Source: Rallus limicola
Lineage: Eukaryota > Chordata > Aves > Gruiformes > Rallidae
DNA length: 64,000 nt
Assembly: GCA_022605955.1 (NCBI GenBank)
Contig: JAKCOZ010000001.1
Span: 103,696,211-103,760,210, forward strand
Direction of reading: 5' to 3'
Shown: positions 1 through 13,961 of the stretch, one piece after another
How positions within the stretch are numbered: the stretch's first letter is position 1
Layout: each line of letters begins with the position of its first letter
The notes under the pieces: generated by a model
What the model was told of the DNA's origin: nothing
The model's input: the letters and a program-made list of their open reading frames with translations, nothing else
Database searches by the model: none
Made by a program: the position numbers and the translations under genes

Positions 1-3000
1 GAGATGCTATACTCTCTACAAAAGACAAGAGCATTCTGCTCACAGTAAACACTATTTCCACAGGAAGTTTAAGCTGTTTCCAAAACTGGGCTTGAACAGG
101 GTTGAAGTTCCTCCAGTGAACTGTATTTTACCCTGCCCATGCAGCACTTTGCCCCTCAGTGGGTAAAAGGACCATGCAAGAAATTCCTTTCAGCCTGTAC
201 ATTCACTGTTAGTGAAAGCCATACAAGTCATGCTTTTGAAATTTTCAGAATTTCCATCAAATCACTTACTGCTGCCAAATGCATAGGCAACTTAATTAGG
301 GTTTAAAAAAAAAACACAACCCAAACCCATCATGTGCAATCAGGATCCTATTATTACAAGAGAAAACCATTATTGCAGTGACCCCACATCTTTCAGAAGA
401 AGGCACAAAATGGTTTCTGCACACAGAAGATGGAAAAATCCTCTTAATGAGACAGTTGGACAATAAAGAATAAAACCTATCTGGATTTCAAGAAATCTTA
501 AAGTCCTTGAAAATACGTTTCCATTTAAGGGGGTTTAAGGTAGACATGTTGCACATACCAGCTTTTTAAAGCAACAGGGTGGAACTGCATTAGTGGGCTA
601 GTGGCAAACAAGGTTCTGTGGTACCTCTCCGAGTTACTGCCAAGCAGCTTTGATTGGTTTTGTTACAGAGAGACTGCAGCCAGAATAGACTGTTAGGGAA
701 CAGGCTGCACCCTAAAAATGGAAAAGGACAATAAAATAAAGAATGCATTGTCAGACATTAAATCAGATCTTACCAGAAGCAGCTTCAGTGTGTTGGCCAA
801 GTCTCTGGTCCTGTTCTGTAACTCTGTTGCAAGAGTGAAAGGGTGCAATGACCTGAGCTCCTAACAGTGCACTTGTACCCTAGTTGAACTCAAATTTTTC
901 TTTCCTTAGGGATAGGGGGGTATGAACAGTAGTAGGGAAAATCAATGATTCCTGATGAATCCTCACATTTCATCTGACTGGCTCAGGAAACAGGGAGGCC
1001 TCTGGCCTTGGATGGCCCATCCCATGCAGTACAGAGCAGCAGAGACTGTAAGATCACCCTTGCAGCCTCACTGTGAAGCAGTGATTCAAAGTTTCTGGAG
1101 GGCAGATGTCCACATGAGGAAGCCCCTGCTCAGCGTGGGGTATTCTTTGAGATGACGTGGAGAACAGGTAACAAACAGACCCCCACCATTGTGGTATTTC
1201 CCCTTTTTTTCTTTTTTTTTTTTTTCTTTTTTTAAACAGCTCTGTTATATAATTTGCTTTGTCAAATCCTATTTTTCATCATTATCCTTCACAGATTTGT
1301 CAAAAAGCAGCCACATTTACTTTTCTGTCTTTTGCAGTAGACATGCTTTCCTGGACTAAGAGCAATGGAAATCTTGATAAAACATGTGAATCAGAGATGA
1401 CAGTTGTCTTCCTCTTAAAAAATAAAAAAGAGTTGAAGAGGCAACTGAGGCTCCTGCATGATTCCAGAACAGGGAAAACTTTCTCTCTTTCTGCTGATCC
1501 AGAGGTAACTAGCCAATGAGGACTGGCTGCATAAAGTTCCTCTTTTGCAGGGTCTCTGTTCAGATCACAGTGTCGGCTCCAAAATCTGATAAGTTTTTTG
1601 TAATTTTTCCCTTTGATTCAATTGGTGTTTTCAAGAAGCCTTTCTCTCTAGTTATACTTTGGGATACTTTGGGAAGTGACATTGTATTGATTCTGCGAAG
1701 TTTACAGAAAATGCTGGAAGCTTTGAGTGATCCTTTGTGACCTTCCTCAGCACAGACCTTCAGAAAATATTTGGGAAAATATTCAAAATCAGTAAAATTT
1801 GTCAATCTTTTCCAGTGCAACCTACCTTCTATCTATAACTGAGGAATCAGAAAAAGTCTATTGGATCAAATAACCTACCCTGGACTTTTCCTCCACTCAG
1901 CATCTCAGCAAAGTTAATTGGGTCTCCAAGATATAATTGAGAGCAGAGTTTAAGATACTCAAAGCAGAATTTAACACTCTACTGTGTAGTCAGTAATACA
2001 GATTTCTTTTCTTCATCCCAGCCTAAAGAACTTACCGTGACAAATCATATTCCTGTTGACGCACTTCCTGAGCATTTGCCCTACAATATTCTTGCTCCTT
2101 GTTCACAGAAAGAAAAGGTGGAGGATTCCACCATTTGCGTATAATTATCTCTGATGGTTTGTTATTTTAAAGCATCCTATTCCCCACCCACATTATGAAT
2201 TCTTGCTTGTACACTACCCAAACATTAGCAGCAACTACTTATCAATGACATCTCTCCATTATTGCTGCTTTCTCTTCCCTAAGGAAACACTGCTGTCTAC
2301 CCATCCATCTGCCTGTCTGACGGTTTCCCCAGCCCGTCCTAAACAAGGCCTGGTTCTTGGCCAGGTACAGTGACATTTGACAGGAACATTTAAACCCAAA
2401 AATTAACAAGCTTCATCAAAAGGAAAATCAGGCAATGGGGAGAGACCCAAATTACCACTGCCACTGTGGGAAAGGCAGGCAGAGCTGAGTTGTTCTCCAC
2501 TTGGCAGCAGCTTCATGGCTGATGAGCTGGCATGTCCTCACCTGCCCATGGGTGCAGTGAGGTCCCTGCCTAACCTCTGTCAACATTGATCCTTGTCCTT
2601 CACAGTGGCAGAAGAGTATAATCAGGGAAGAGATGTTATTATCACAAGGGAAACGACACAAACGTATAAGAAAGCTACTGGAGCTAGAGGTTTCATCAGT
2701 TCTGCAGCTCATGGGACAAACTCTCTCTTCTTTATGTGATGTTCATGCCTAAAATCCCCTTTTCTGCATCCGACCCAAATTTCAACACTGTACAAATACA
2801 GAATACAAAGACATCCTCTCCTTCTTCCTGCAAAAGCTTTAGTCATTCTTATGGCAATTTCTCCTGATTGTGTGTCAAAAAAAACCCAATAAAGACAACA
2901 AATTGTGGAATAAAGATAATATAGAGTGACAGGGAGAACGTATGTAAAAAAATGTGTAATGAAGCCAAACCATTGCTAGTGTAAAGTCTCAAATACAATT

Positions 3001-4009
3001 AGTAACTTTGGATATGCCACTAGATTTATACTGCATCCTCACTGGATGTGTCGCTGACAATACCTTCAAGGGGCCTGATTTCTCAGGCACAGTTGCTCAG
3101 CACTGTGAAATAAAGTGAAATCTGTGTATGGAGTTCGTGCAGCTGCTGATCCGATGTGAATGGCTGAAATTATTGCTCCCTCAGCCAGAAGTTCCCTCCC
3201 TGTAAATGTGATGAGTGAACTGACCATATGCATGCTCCAAATCTGTTATAATGTGAAACAGAATAGGTAGCTTTTATCACACTTGGTCTATTTCTGGCTC
3301 CAGTAAACAAAAGTAAATCTGTCCTGTCACCTTAGCAGGCGGGATTTTCCCTCTCTCTCTCATGGGCACTAAGAGTTTTTGACAAGAAAAGTGCATTTTA
3401 TTTGAGGAAAAGGGGAAGAAGCAAAAATAAACATAATGCAATGTCTCAAAAATTCAGTCGACTGCGCAATTCCAAATCAACCATGGAGCAGCAAAGCCCT
3501 TCAGCTCTGGCCAACCCAAAATCCTCCCAAGGGCCAAGTGAGACACAGGAGAAACCAAAGAGCTCCCACCCCATGAGATAGCCTTCACACAGGTTACATC
3601 AGCCTAGCTGACCTATCTGGGCTCAGCCATCATGCCAAATTTTCACCTCCCTGAATCTAACATCATTTTCCCTCAGAGTCAGGCTGATGCTATTTCTGAC
3701 TCTGGCCCTGCCCAGTCATGGCTAGCCCATCACAAGAGGGACTTCCAGGACCAGCAAACAACCCTTGCTGGGCCATGCTGGGTCAGTTTCCCTTATCAAA
3801 GCACCCCACAAGCTCAGCGTGTAAGGCGGCTCCTCTCCAGCCTGACTTCAGTGCCCTACCTATCCTGAGGCAATTGGAGCTGCACAAAACAGGAAGTCAA
3901 AACAGGCATCAAAACCCACTAAGGCTCCAGGGAAACTGCTGGAAACCCTGTTTGAAGGACTACGACAGCTCACTCGTAGCTACTGGATCACTTCAGCCAT
4001 TTGTCACAA
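1..4009. other. Intergenic, downstream of TIAM1
   Basis: Unique AT-rich sequence with no recognisable gene. A T-rich tract lies at 1205-1234. Short ORFs in it have no family features. Confidence 0.75.
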
Positions 4010-4182
4010 CAAACACAGCGACTCCCCAGGGAAGGGGCCACAGCTTGCCTGAGGTCAAGAGGTGTCTGGATGGTACGCTCAGTCCCATGCTCTGACCTGG
4101 CTGGCCCTGTGTGGAGCCAGGAGTTGGACTCGATGATCCTTATGGAACCCTTCGAACCCAGGGGATTCTGTGATTCTATGAT
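4010..4182 (+). mobile_element. CR1 LINE fragment, 3' end
   Basis: The plus strand reads a CR1 3' UTR, including AGGAGTTGGACTCGATGATC, and ends with the GATTCTGTGATTCTATGA tail. It is 5'-truncated with no coding part. The 5' limit is approximate. Confidence 0.85.
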
Positions 4183-7100
4183 AATTTCAAAGCACAAAAC
4201 AAAACCAAAGCCAAAATGAACATTGGGTAAGGAAGGTTATACTTGACAGAATAAAGGAAGGCTGTGAAATTTGCGTCCCCCACTCTTTTTCAAAATGGAA
4301 GCATATAAAATAATCTCCAAATCCAGTGGTTACAAGGTTTGCAGTCTTGGTCAAGAGGGTGAAAATCCTCCCAAATTGTTTTGTCATGTTTCAATTTAAT
4401 TTTGCTACCTCCTTTTTTCTGCCCTTTGGGCAGCTCAAGAAATCATGTGGGGCATTGAGGAGGGAGTATCAGTGCTCTGTGTTGCTCCATGGCAGTGTAA
4501 ATTTCAGAGGAAAAATGTGTAGGAACACTTCTTTTTTAACCTGGGGAAGTGTTAAACCCCTTTCCCCTACCCACAAATCAGGAAAAATGGGAATGACATT
4601 GGGATATCATTGCCCTAATCCCCATCACGGAGGAAGAGAGCTGTCTACGTCAAGTCACCGTACATCCTCATACCAAAGGACTCCTTTTCTAAAGAAAAGA
4701 AAATTTTGTATTCCTGTTCCTATTCACAGTTTTCTGCCAAAACTCTTTGCAGGCTGTTTGTGGGTGAAGATGAAGAGCTCTTTCATCGACATGTGGTTAC
4801 TTTGACTTAATTTCCTTCAATTCATTTTATCAGCTGCTGCAATTATTTCTCTTCACAGAAACCCTTCACTGTCTGTTATCAGATTCCCGGCACCGTGCGG
4901 CTGAGTACCCACATCGATACTTACCATCAGTGTCAGTGCCCAAGCCTAGCCTGTCTTCTTCTGAAGGCCAGACTTTCTGCAGGCCATTCGCCACCACCAG
5001 TGTTCACAGTTGTCTGCCAGAGCCCCTGGCCTTGCACCCAGGGACATGCAGAAAGGTGGCCCACAGCAGCAGTGACCAAGCAGGCTGGTGCTAGCCCGGG
5101 CCGAGTCCTTTCCCTGCCCACAAATCCTGACTATAGGCAACTCTGACAGGTTTCTGGGAAGCGGGCTTTCACCCATGTGAGCAGGGGTCCATGAAAGCAA
5201 ATGATCTGCATCAACAGCACCTTGCTCATCACAAAAAGCCACGGGAGCTATCAAATTGAACGTATTTATTGTATACTTCTTATAAGCACTAATGCCTCTG
5301 GGCTATTGACTCTTCATTTCCCTTCATGGTGTCTTTTACTCTAGTGGCATTTTTATCAGGTTGATAATTCAGATATATAAGAATCCCCTGGTATCAGCAT
5401 TAGTTTTGTCAAATCCCTTATCCACTGTGTGAAAACAGACAGGCATTTTTGTTGAAACAACAAATCCATTATGTCAACACAATTAATTCTGTTCACTGAC
5501 TAAAACATTCTGTCGAGGAACAAAAGGCATTAACCTAATATCTTTATCTAGTTGACAAAAAACAAATTAGTTCAGAGTCTTTGATGTCATTGTGGCTTAT
5601 GCCAAGGAAAATCCTTCTTGTCGACATACCATTTTATCATCATTTTGTGGGGAGTCAGGATACATGGGTTTCACATAGGGAGTTACTTCATCTGCCTGTG
5701 CCTGCTTTTCCCTCTGTCTGTCTGTCTGGACCAGGGTTTCTGCAGAGAACTGTTTGTCATTATGTCCTTGTACCATGACGATCTGTTCCCTGGGTCAGGG
5801 ACCATCATTTCTCTGCGTGTTTATTTTTGTAACACAAAAAGAAAGGAATGGGTTCCCTCTCTGCTCCTGCAGCACCAACAATAAGCACTTGATGTCTCTT
5901 GGCACTTCTTAATGCTATTATAGACCAAATTGCTTTCAAAGTCATTGGTGAACACAAGGGGTTTCGGGGCTCCGAGCTTCTAAATGAGATCAGCTATCGA
6001 TGCATGTCTCCCCATGCCTTAAGAAAAGTCCCTCTCTTCTCACATGTATGTTTTTTCCTACAGCCATTGAAAATTAGAGGTTTAAATTTGACTTTATTTC
6101 TTTGGGGAATTATTTCATTACAGAGACCTCAGGTTTCATTGAAGTCCTTAACATTGGGCTACATATACACAAAGAAAGGCAGTTTTACACTGGGGGAATG
6201 GTCTCTTTTTTCCCCTCCTTTTGCCTCAGAAGAGGTGAATTACATTATGAGTTGAGGGTTTTAATCAGCAAAGTAGGGAATCAGTCAGGCCTGCCTCCCT
6301 GAGGCTAAGGTCTGGTGGTGGTTTCCCTCGGCTTCTCCTGGCACCAGGATGGATCATCTGCAGTGGGCCTGTGACTGGAAAGTATGTGAGCAGATGATGC
6401 AGACAAAGCCAGCCTGTTTTAAGGACAGCCTCTGTGAGCTCACAGCAGGCTGAGATGCAGATAAGGGGCAGGACTGGCACTGGTAGCACTCCAGCCACTC
6501 CTTTAACATCCATGGATGTGTCTGTCAGGATAGCAGCCCTTCTGGCTGCAGGAGTAACCCACATGCAGAAGTCCAAATATGTTTCCCCATCAGCACAGGG
6601 TTTGTGCAGCACCTCCAGCACCCTATTTGGCCATGCCACATAAAGTCAAGGGCTCCTCTGTTCATCCTCTGAGGAAGGTCCTCCTTTAAAGACGCCCATG
6701 TGATGAGCTACTAGCACTATACACAAGCATGCAGATCAGTGTTGCCTTTTTGCTGAATAGAACGGCTGTTACAGAGAGGATTCTGGCTGGGATTTATCAC
6801 ATCAAAGCTACATCTCTGATCTTCCAGAGAAAACCTGTGCATGTCCCAGGTTTCCTTTTCTTCAGTGTCCATCTGGAAATGTCCGTAGAGGCACTTCTTT
6901 TCCTTGTAATGAGAATAAAGGTATCTCTTGATGGAGAATAGTGTTGTGAAGTGCTATTGCGTGCAGTAATCTGAGTCAGAACCAAGTACAAATACACCTT
7001 TAGAAGATGGACATCTCACAGTCATGACCTGGCAGCCCACCCCAGCTTCCTTATGTACAATGAAAGCAGCAGGACACCATCAGTCTTTGGAGTTCTGCAG

Positions 7101-8738
7101 GTCCCGCACACACAGGATGGGGCGTGAGGCCATGTGAGGTTCATCCCAGCTGCTTGCTTACTGGAAACCGTGCTTGCTGATCTATGGGACTAACATTTGG
7201 TAGCAGATTTGGGAGGCTGACTTTAAAAGAAAAAAAAAAAAAAAAAAAAAAGAATTAAAAAGTTGCCTACAATAAACATTCAAGGAAAATCCTGAAATGG
7301 TACTTCACCGTATCTAAACCTCTTTCAGGTCACTTGCCCACGCTGCTTTTTCAAACTCCCAGTAGCTAGGTTTTCCTCCTTACGCTTTTTAAAAGGCAAC
7401 GCTGTAGCTCCACGCAATGCATATAGAATGATTGTGAATTGTGTGGTTATCAATGGATTCCTGATTAGCAATTTTTTCTTCCATTTATGCCTGCAGTGAT
7501 TAAGAAATATCCAGCTCTTTCTTTCATTTTTAAAGAAAGTTTACGTCTTTAGCTTTTCCCCCACCCCCCACCCCCCATTCTGCTGGAAAACAATACATTT
7601 GGGTTGATCTGCAATTTGGCCCTCTGCTATGGTCATGCACTGTTTTAGAGTAGCTTATGAATCACAGTTCTGAGCCAAATTTCTAACATACTTATGCATA
7701 TGCTTACCTTTAAGCTGGCAAGTGATCCCTACAAGATCAATAATGCTGTGTTTAAGTACGTGCTTAGGGGCTCTGCTGGGCTGAATCCTAAGCGTTCAGA
7801 GTCTACAATGCTGAATTCCTGGTGGGTAAGTGCTGCAGCCTTTGGATTTGTTATAGTTTTAATTTAACAGCTAAGGCTTCTTCGTTTGTTAGGTGACTGC
7901 TGTCCCCTAAGCGTGTTTGCTATGACGTTTTGTTGAGCGATTGTCTCAGCACTCCCACAGACCTCACCTGCTGTATCAGCTAAAGTACTGCGTGCTCTGA
8001 ACTTCAGAGGCAGCACAGAAGTTACTGGCAGGATCAGACTATGTGGTAGCTATTTAGCTAGCTTGGCTAATGAGATGCTTTTCCAGGGTGAGACAGATGT
8101 TGCCTATACACACAGGCACAGAGAGAAACCCAGATCTCTGGAAATAGAATTGCTGCCTTCGGGAAATGTTCTGCTCAACGTACTTGCAAATGCTCACGGG
8201 AAGCCATCCTGTTTCACCTAGCTGAACTGAGATAATTGGCTAGGGATTTTCTATCTCCAGTTCCAAACTTTTCTGGTATTAACTGGAATGCTTCGATACC
8301 CGGTCTCTGAGGTTCTGCTGTGTTTCCTAAGCTAGGCTCACTGAAATCAGCTGCAAAGCCTTATTAAAATATTGCTTCAAATCATTTCACGGTCAGAGCC
8401 GATATGTCTAATGTACTGTCATAATACTTTAGATAGCATCTGTACAGAGGGTCCCTTAAATAGTTTTAGTCTTGTTCCTCTGTTACGTTTTTCCACTTAT
8501 TTGCCCTGTATATTAAATCTGCTGTGCACAAATTCTTCCTAAATAGAAGAACTAAGTTTAACTTTCAACACAGAGCATTTCCCTTCCAGAGACAGAAACA
8601 CCTCTGGCTTTGTAGCACATGAGATGCTAGGGCACAGCACGGAAGTGTGCATATCCTTCTGTCTGGTCAGACAGAACCTAGAGGTAGCAACGCCGTATTG
8701 AGCTACTACTAATACGTGCAACTGAGAGAAGAAATACA
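4183..8738. other. Intergenic, no gene seen
   Basis: No gene or repeat family recognised. There is an A22 run at 7230-7251 and C-rich tracts around 7558-7577. Two AT-rich stretches (about 5255-5600 and 7380-7560) look enhancer-like. Confidence 0.7.
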
Positions 8739-8940
8739 GAATCACTGAATCACAGGAGAACACCTGAGGTTGGAAGGGACCTCTGGAGACTGTCCAGTCT
8801 GAGCCCCTATTCAGAGCAGGGTCACACGCAGCAGGTTACCCAGGTCTGTGTCCAACTGGGTTTTTAATATCTCCAAGGATGGTGACTCTACAACCATTCT
8901 GGGCAACTGGTTCCAGTGCGTTGATCAACCTTAGAATGAA
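8739..8940 (-). mobile_element. CR1 LINE fragment, old 3' end
   Basis: Reverse-oriented CR1 with GAATCACAGG at its 3' end and GGTTGGAAGGGACCTCTGGA. It also has the segment read as TTTTTAATATCTCCAAGGAT on the plus strand. It is diverged and truncated. Confidence 0.85.
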
Positions 8941-11900
8941 AAAAAGAGAAACATTTTTAAAATGTCCTGTTTTCTAAACAGAATACAGCACATGGGGAAA
9001 AACATCAGTCTGCAGGCTTTCTCAAGGGGCTGCAGAACTGCCCTCAGGCCACCACACAGTCAAGCAAAATGGTGGAAGTCTCATCTGCAGTGTCACAAAT
9101 GGGCATCGAGGTGAGAGATACCTGAAATGGCAGTGCAGTAAGATGATGTAGATGGTCTGCTTGAAATGACACGATCACAAAAATAAGCTAGTGCCACAGT
9201 ATTAGTAGATGGCCCTGCCTCAGGTTCCCCCAGGCTTTAGCAGACCAGTTCCAGCAAATCTCCTGTCAGTACATCAAGGTTCCCCTATGCCAGCTTGCCC
9301 CAGAGCAGACAGGCGCATGGGCTTTCCCACTGCCACACAGTGGGACAGTCTCAGGAAACCCTCTTGCCTGTGTGGCCTACGCTAAGGTGGGCAGAGAAAG
9401 GGGCTGCAGATGAACACATCCCACTTCCAACTCTGCAGTGCCAAATGTGACTGCTCACAGGCAAGCAGACCCAGAGGGGTGACAGCCGGTTATCTTTTAG
9501 AGCCATTTAGCAAATCTAACCAGGGCTTGCCTGTCAACTCCCATATTTAAAATGGCATCACAGATACGAGACTACGTAGTGCAGTGTCCATAGGCCTCAT
9601 GTAAGACAAGAAAGGACAAAGCACTTGTGGAAGGACACAAGTGAAGTAAAAGCTTGGGACTGACAGGAGGTGCTCAGTATAGATGCATGATGACAGGGTG
9701 AAGGAAGAGGGAAATTGCTGGCTGACGAATGATGCCACACGGCCAAGTCCCTGAACCCTCTTGCAGCTCCAGTTTTGGTTATCAGGCCCGTGCATGTCTC
9801 CTTGGCAGGGTCACATGGCTGGGGCAGGCACATCAGGACAGCCCATCCAACAGCCCACCACTGGCCTTCATGGGTGTTTTGATGGCTGAGAAGAAAAGTA
9901 GAGCAATGAGTTTCTCTGGGTCTTTGTGCTGCCCCTGGTCAGCCAGAGGTCTTAGGCACAGAGAGGTGTTTGGACCCCAACATCCTTGAGACATGGATGA
10001 CAACACGTCTAGCGTGGAGTGGTACAACCTAGGCACAAGATACTGCTGCAACTTTGTCATTGCTAGAAGGCATTTTGGGAGCCCATCCTACATTCAAGAA
10101 GGTAGCTATTGCCCCCTAAAACCTCATGACTTCTCTACACGTGTCAGTCAGTGGCTGACCTTTCAGGATGGCACATCCACATGTGCCTGACACAGGTCTC
10201 CAGGACCTTCATCCAAACTTTTGAACTTTGAACTAGGTGACTAGAAGGTTCCAAGATAATCACCTTAGCCTCCACTTCCCAGGGACTCACAAACCAAAAT
10301 TAGCTGTAACTACATGGGTTACATGGCACTTGTCCCACTGGTCCTGCAGCAGGTCTCAGCTGGAGTGTGCTTCCAGCTCTCTTACTGAGGATGCAGGGTG
10401 AAGGGCTGGAAGCAGCACTGCTCCATGCAGCCCTTTTGAGTCTTTCCATCATGACCACCGAAGCAAGGACTGGGTTTTTTTGGTATCCATATGACCTGTC
10501 CTCCAACTCCACAGCACACAATGGGGCCACCCACACTCTGCACAGCCACTCTGGGTGTGCACGGATGGATGGGGTGCATGACGACACAGATTCCTCTGCA
10601 GGGTGGCAGATGTCAGAAGGTGACTGAAAAGCATCAGATGCCTTGTCAAGTTTACATTTTCACCCTCTTCTCTTGCTCTCCAGCAACATTCAATCACGCT
10701 AACTTCTGGACAAGCACATTCCCTTTGCTTACATGTGCCCAGGACCTTTTCTTCTCCCTCTTAAACACTACAATGTGCTCACAAGCACGTCCTCTACCAC
10801 CCCCAGGAGACCTCACGGGCCTCAAAGAGGATGGCTAGATGGGGAAAAACACATCTCACAACAGGTAGCACAGGGGACAGTGGGAGAGATGTTTGGGAGA
10901 TTGCTTTCTCCCCTTTTCCCACGGTGAAGGCAGGGGATATAGTGGCTGTGGGTGAGAGAAGACAGATGAGCAAGACAGATGGATGGGGGACAGACAGCAA
11001 GCCACAGCTATAGGGAAGCAAAACCACACTCCAGGCTTTACTCACAGGGGAATGGCTTGAGGCGATGTGGGCCCACAGATGTAGCAGAGTCAGGAGAGGG
11101 TATGGTCTAACCTCAGGGGCAAGGCACCCTTCTCATCCCTCCTCCTTCACTATGCAGGAATCTTACAGCAGGGCTGAAAGTCTGTTTGGCATTTCTATTG
11201 CCCAAAAAGCCCTTAAGAGCACTGTGGGACATCTTGGTGTTTCCCGAGCCTCTGTTAACGTGTGCATCCACAGCAGGACTGGAGGTTTCAACAGCTGCAC
11301 GGCTGAGCTGCCAGTTCAAACCCTCACATCCCCACTCAAGGCCCGAGTGCATGAGGTGTGCCCCTGGAGCAGGCTCTCCGGTTTCACTTAATCCAAAGGG
11401 ACACCAGGTCGCTGGCACCAGAATCTCCCCACGGCACAAACAGAGGCAGGGTGAGGGTGGAGGGTGATCAGGTCTTTGGCTGGGAAAGCAGGGTCAGAGC
11501 CAGCTCCAAGGCTAACACAAATGTGTACCAAGGGCTCTGCTCTGCACCTGGCTGATGCAGCATACTGTCTTTCAAGGGAAACAGGACTTTTGTGCCAAAA
11601 GCAGAGATTAACCAACCAGCCCTCACAGGAGATTTTGCCACGGAGTCTGTTGGGGCGGTGTAAGGTCTCTTAAGAAACTCAGAGCTGAATCAAAGTCCAG
11701 AGGAAAAATGGAAAAGGAAAGAAAGAAAAGGCTTTGGGTTTTTTTTTTACAATTTGTTCCTGTTTAGCATTTGAAGGTAAGCTTTTCAGAGGTGAACACG
11801 TGGCAATTGACTATGGAATCTATTGTGGCACGCTGCAGCCACCAGTCGTTCTCTGGGAGCTTTCAGACATGAAAACTGCAAGAGTCGTCATCCTGAGTTA

Positions 11901-12722
11901 GTACTCAGCGCAATGCCAGAGCACACAGAAAACAGCCAGATGAAAACGCTAAAATCCTCTAATGAAACACGACGAGCCACATGGACGTGTGGTACGATGT
12001 GCCACAAGCTGCAGGGCTTTGTGCTCAGCATTCAATAGCTTGTACATCGGCACATAACAAGACTTTTCCTCCTTTGTTCCTGCTGCATTAGCAACCCGCA
12101 GAGCCGTGGTGCCGCCAGGACAACTGATGTGGAACCGCCTCCATTAGCAAGGGAGAGAGATATTCAAAGGGTGCAGAGCTTACTGTCAAGTAGGTACATC
12201 CATCCCTCTTTGATAAGCAATTATGGGAAAAAAAATACAATCCGGGTCCGTTTCATCTGAAGGCACAACAAGGCTTGCTCAGAACTTCAGGTATTATCAT
12301 GCCACCGTGTTTTCCAGCTCCTGCCACAATGATGTGACAGCAGTTTTCACAGCAACAGTAGGCTAGAGCACCCACATCAACAGCATCTCCATTGCACCAT
12401 GTGGGAATAACAGCAACCAAGACTCTCTTGGGAGTGCACCCAGGGGAACAGCCTGAGCTTTTAGCTTGGGGACTCCCAGCAGAAAGCAACCAATGCAAAA
12501 CCTTCTCATTGGCTTAAACCCCATCGCAGCTCCTGGAAAGCTTCTTCTGCTGTCACCAAAATAACAGAGATGCCAATGAAGACGATTGCAATGGGTTTTC
12601 ACCATCCAGCTCCTGAGCACGAGAGGTGTTTACACATGCGCATGATTGACTTGTCGACATTTCCCTTACAGTGTGCTGTTTTAACAGTTCGTTCGGGCTC
12701 AAATTCAGTTGAATTTAATTAT
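8941..12722. other. Intergenic, no gene seen
   Basis: A fairly GC-balanced region with many short overlapping ORFs on both strands (around 9547-11673). None shows domain features, a consistent frame or a partner. They look like chance ORFs in stop-poor sequence. No repeat family recognised. Confidence 0.65.
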
Positions 12723-12727
12723 ATTAG
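12723..12727. repeat. Target-site duplication, left copy (attag)
   Basis: Five bases attag immediately precede the TG that opens the LTR. The same five bases follow its terminal CA at 13957-13961. Confidence 0.8.
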
Positions 12728-13956
12728 TGTGGTGTTTTGACGCTGGCTGGAGGCCAGATGCCCACCAAAGTCACTCTATCACTCCCCTTTTCAGCTGGAC
12801 AGGGGAGAAAATATATATTGAGAGGCTCAGGAGTCGAGATAAGAGCAGGGAGAGACCATCCCGTAATCTGAGTCACAGGCACAACAGACTCAACACAGAA
12901 GAAAAGAAAGAAACTCTTTAATTTATGACACTGCACTGCACACCCAGTGATACCAGAGTCAGGTCATGAGAAGTGCAGACAGATCTTAAAGCACCTCCCC
13001 CCACCCCTCCCTTCTTAGCTGACTTCACTTTAGTCAGGATTTTGCTCCCTTCTGCCCACCCCCACCCACCCCACCCACCTCCCCCCCCCCCCTGCCCCCG
13101 ATTGTGGCACAGGAAGGCACAGGGACTGGGGGAATGGGGGTTTTGGTCAGTTCCTCATGAGATGTTTTCCTTCTTAGCCCCAGGGCAGAGAGGCAGGGGG
13201 CATTCCTCACACCCTTCCCCTACTGCACAGTGGGGTCCCACCCATGGGAGACAGTCCGCCACGAACTTCTCCAATGTGAGTCTTTTCCCATGTGACTTCA
13301 GCTCTTCACCAGCTGCCCCAGTGTGGGTCACTGCTATGGCAGGCAGTCATAAATCATAGAATGTCTCTCAGTCTTCCCAGGCCCAGACTGCTCTAGCCTG
13401 GTCCTCCACAGGGTCACAAGTTCCCCCAGAAAACCTGCTCTGGTGAGGGTGTCTGTGTCTCTCTCTCCATGGGCTGCTGGTCCTGCCAGGAGCTTGCTCC
13501 AATACAGGTCACAGTGTCTTCTGTATGTCTCCACCTGCTCCAGCATGGGGCCTCTCCACGGGGTGCAGGTCAAGTCTCTGCTCCCCATCATCTTCCATGG
13601 GTTGCAGGGGGCACCAGCACCACCATGTTCTTCTCCATGGGCTGCAGAAGAATCTTTCTCTCTGGTGCCTGCAGCACGCCCTCCCCCCCTTCACTGACCT
13701 TGGTGCCTGCACAGTTTCTTACATGTTCTCACTCCCTTCTCCGGTGGCAAAAAGCAGCTGCTTGCAGGTTTTTTCTCCTAAATGTGTCTCCCAGAGGCGC
13801 TGTGACCGTGGCTCAGCCACGGTCAGCTGTAGGTCTGGCTTTGAGCCAGCTGGTGTTTGCTCTGTTGGGCCTGTAGAGACCTTCTGGCTGCTGCTTGCAG
13901 AAGCCACTCTGCAGCACCTCTTCTCCCCCAGAACCCCACCACGCAAAACTACAACA
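12728..13956. mobile_element. Solo retroviral LTR (endogenous retrovirus, ERVL-like)
   Basis: A 1,229-bp element starts TGTGGTG and ends ACAACA (TG...CA). It has imperfect inverted ends (TGTGGTGTTTTG versus TGTTGTAGTTTTG on the other strand). It is flanked by identical 5-bp attag duplications. No internal retroviral genes are present, so it is a solo LTR left by recombination. I recognise its body as a common avian LTR type. A 5-bp duplication favours the ERVL class. Orientation is uncertain; a minus-strand ATTAAA near 12920 hints at minus. The ORFs across 13443-14055 are by-products of this element. Confidence 0.85.
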
Positions 13957-13961
13957 ATTAG
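13957..13961. repeat. Target-site duplication, right copy (attag)
   Basis: Exact partner of 12723-12727. It marks the insertion boundary of the solo LTR. Confidence 0.8.
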
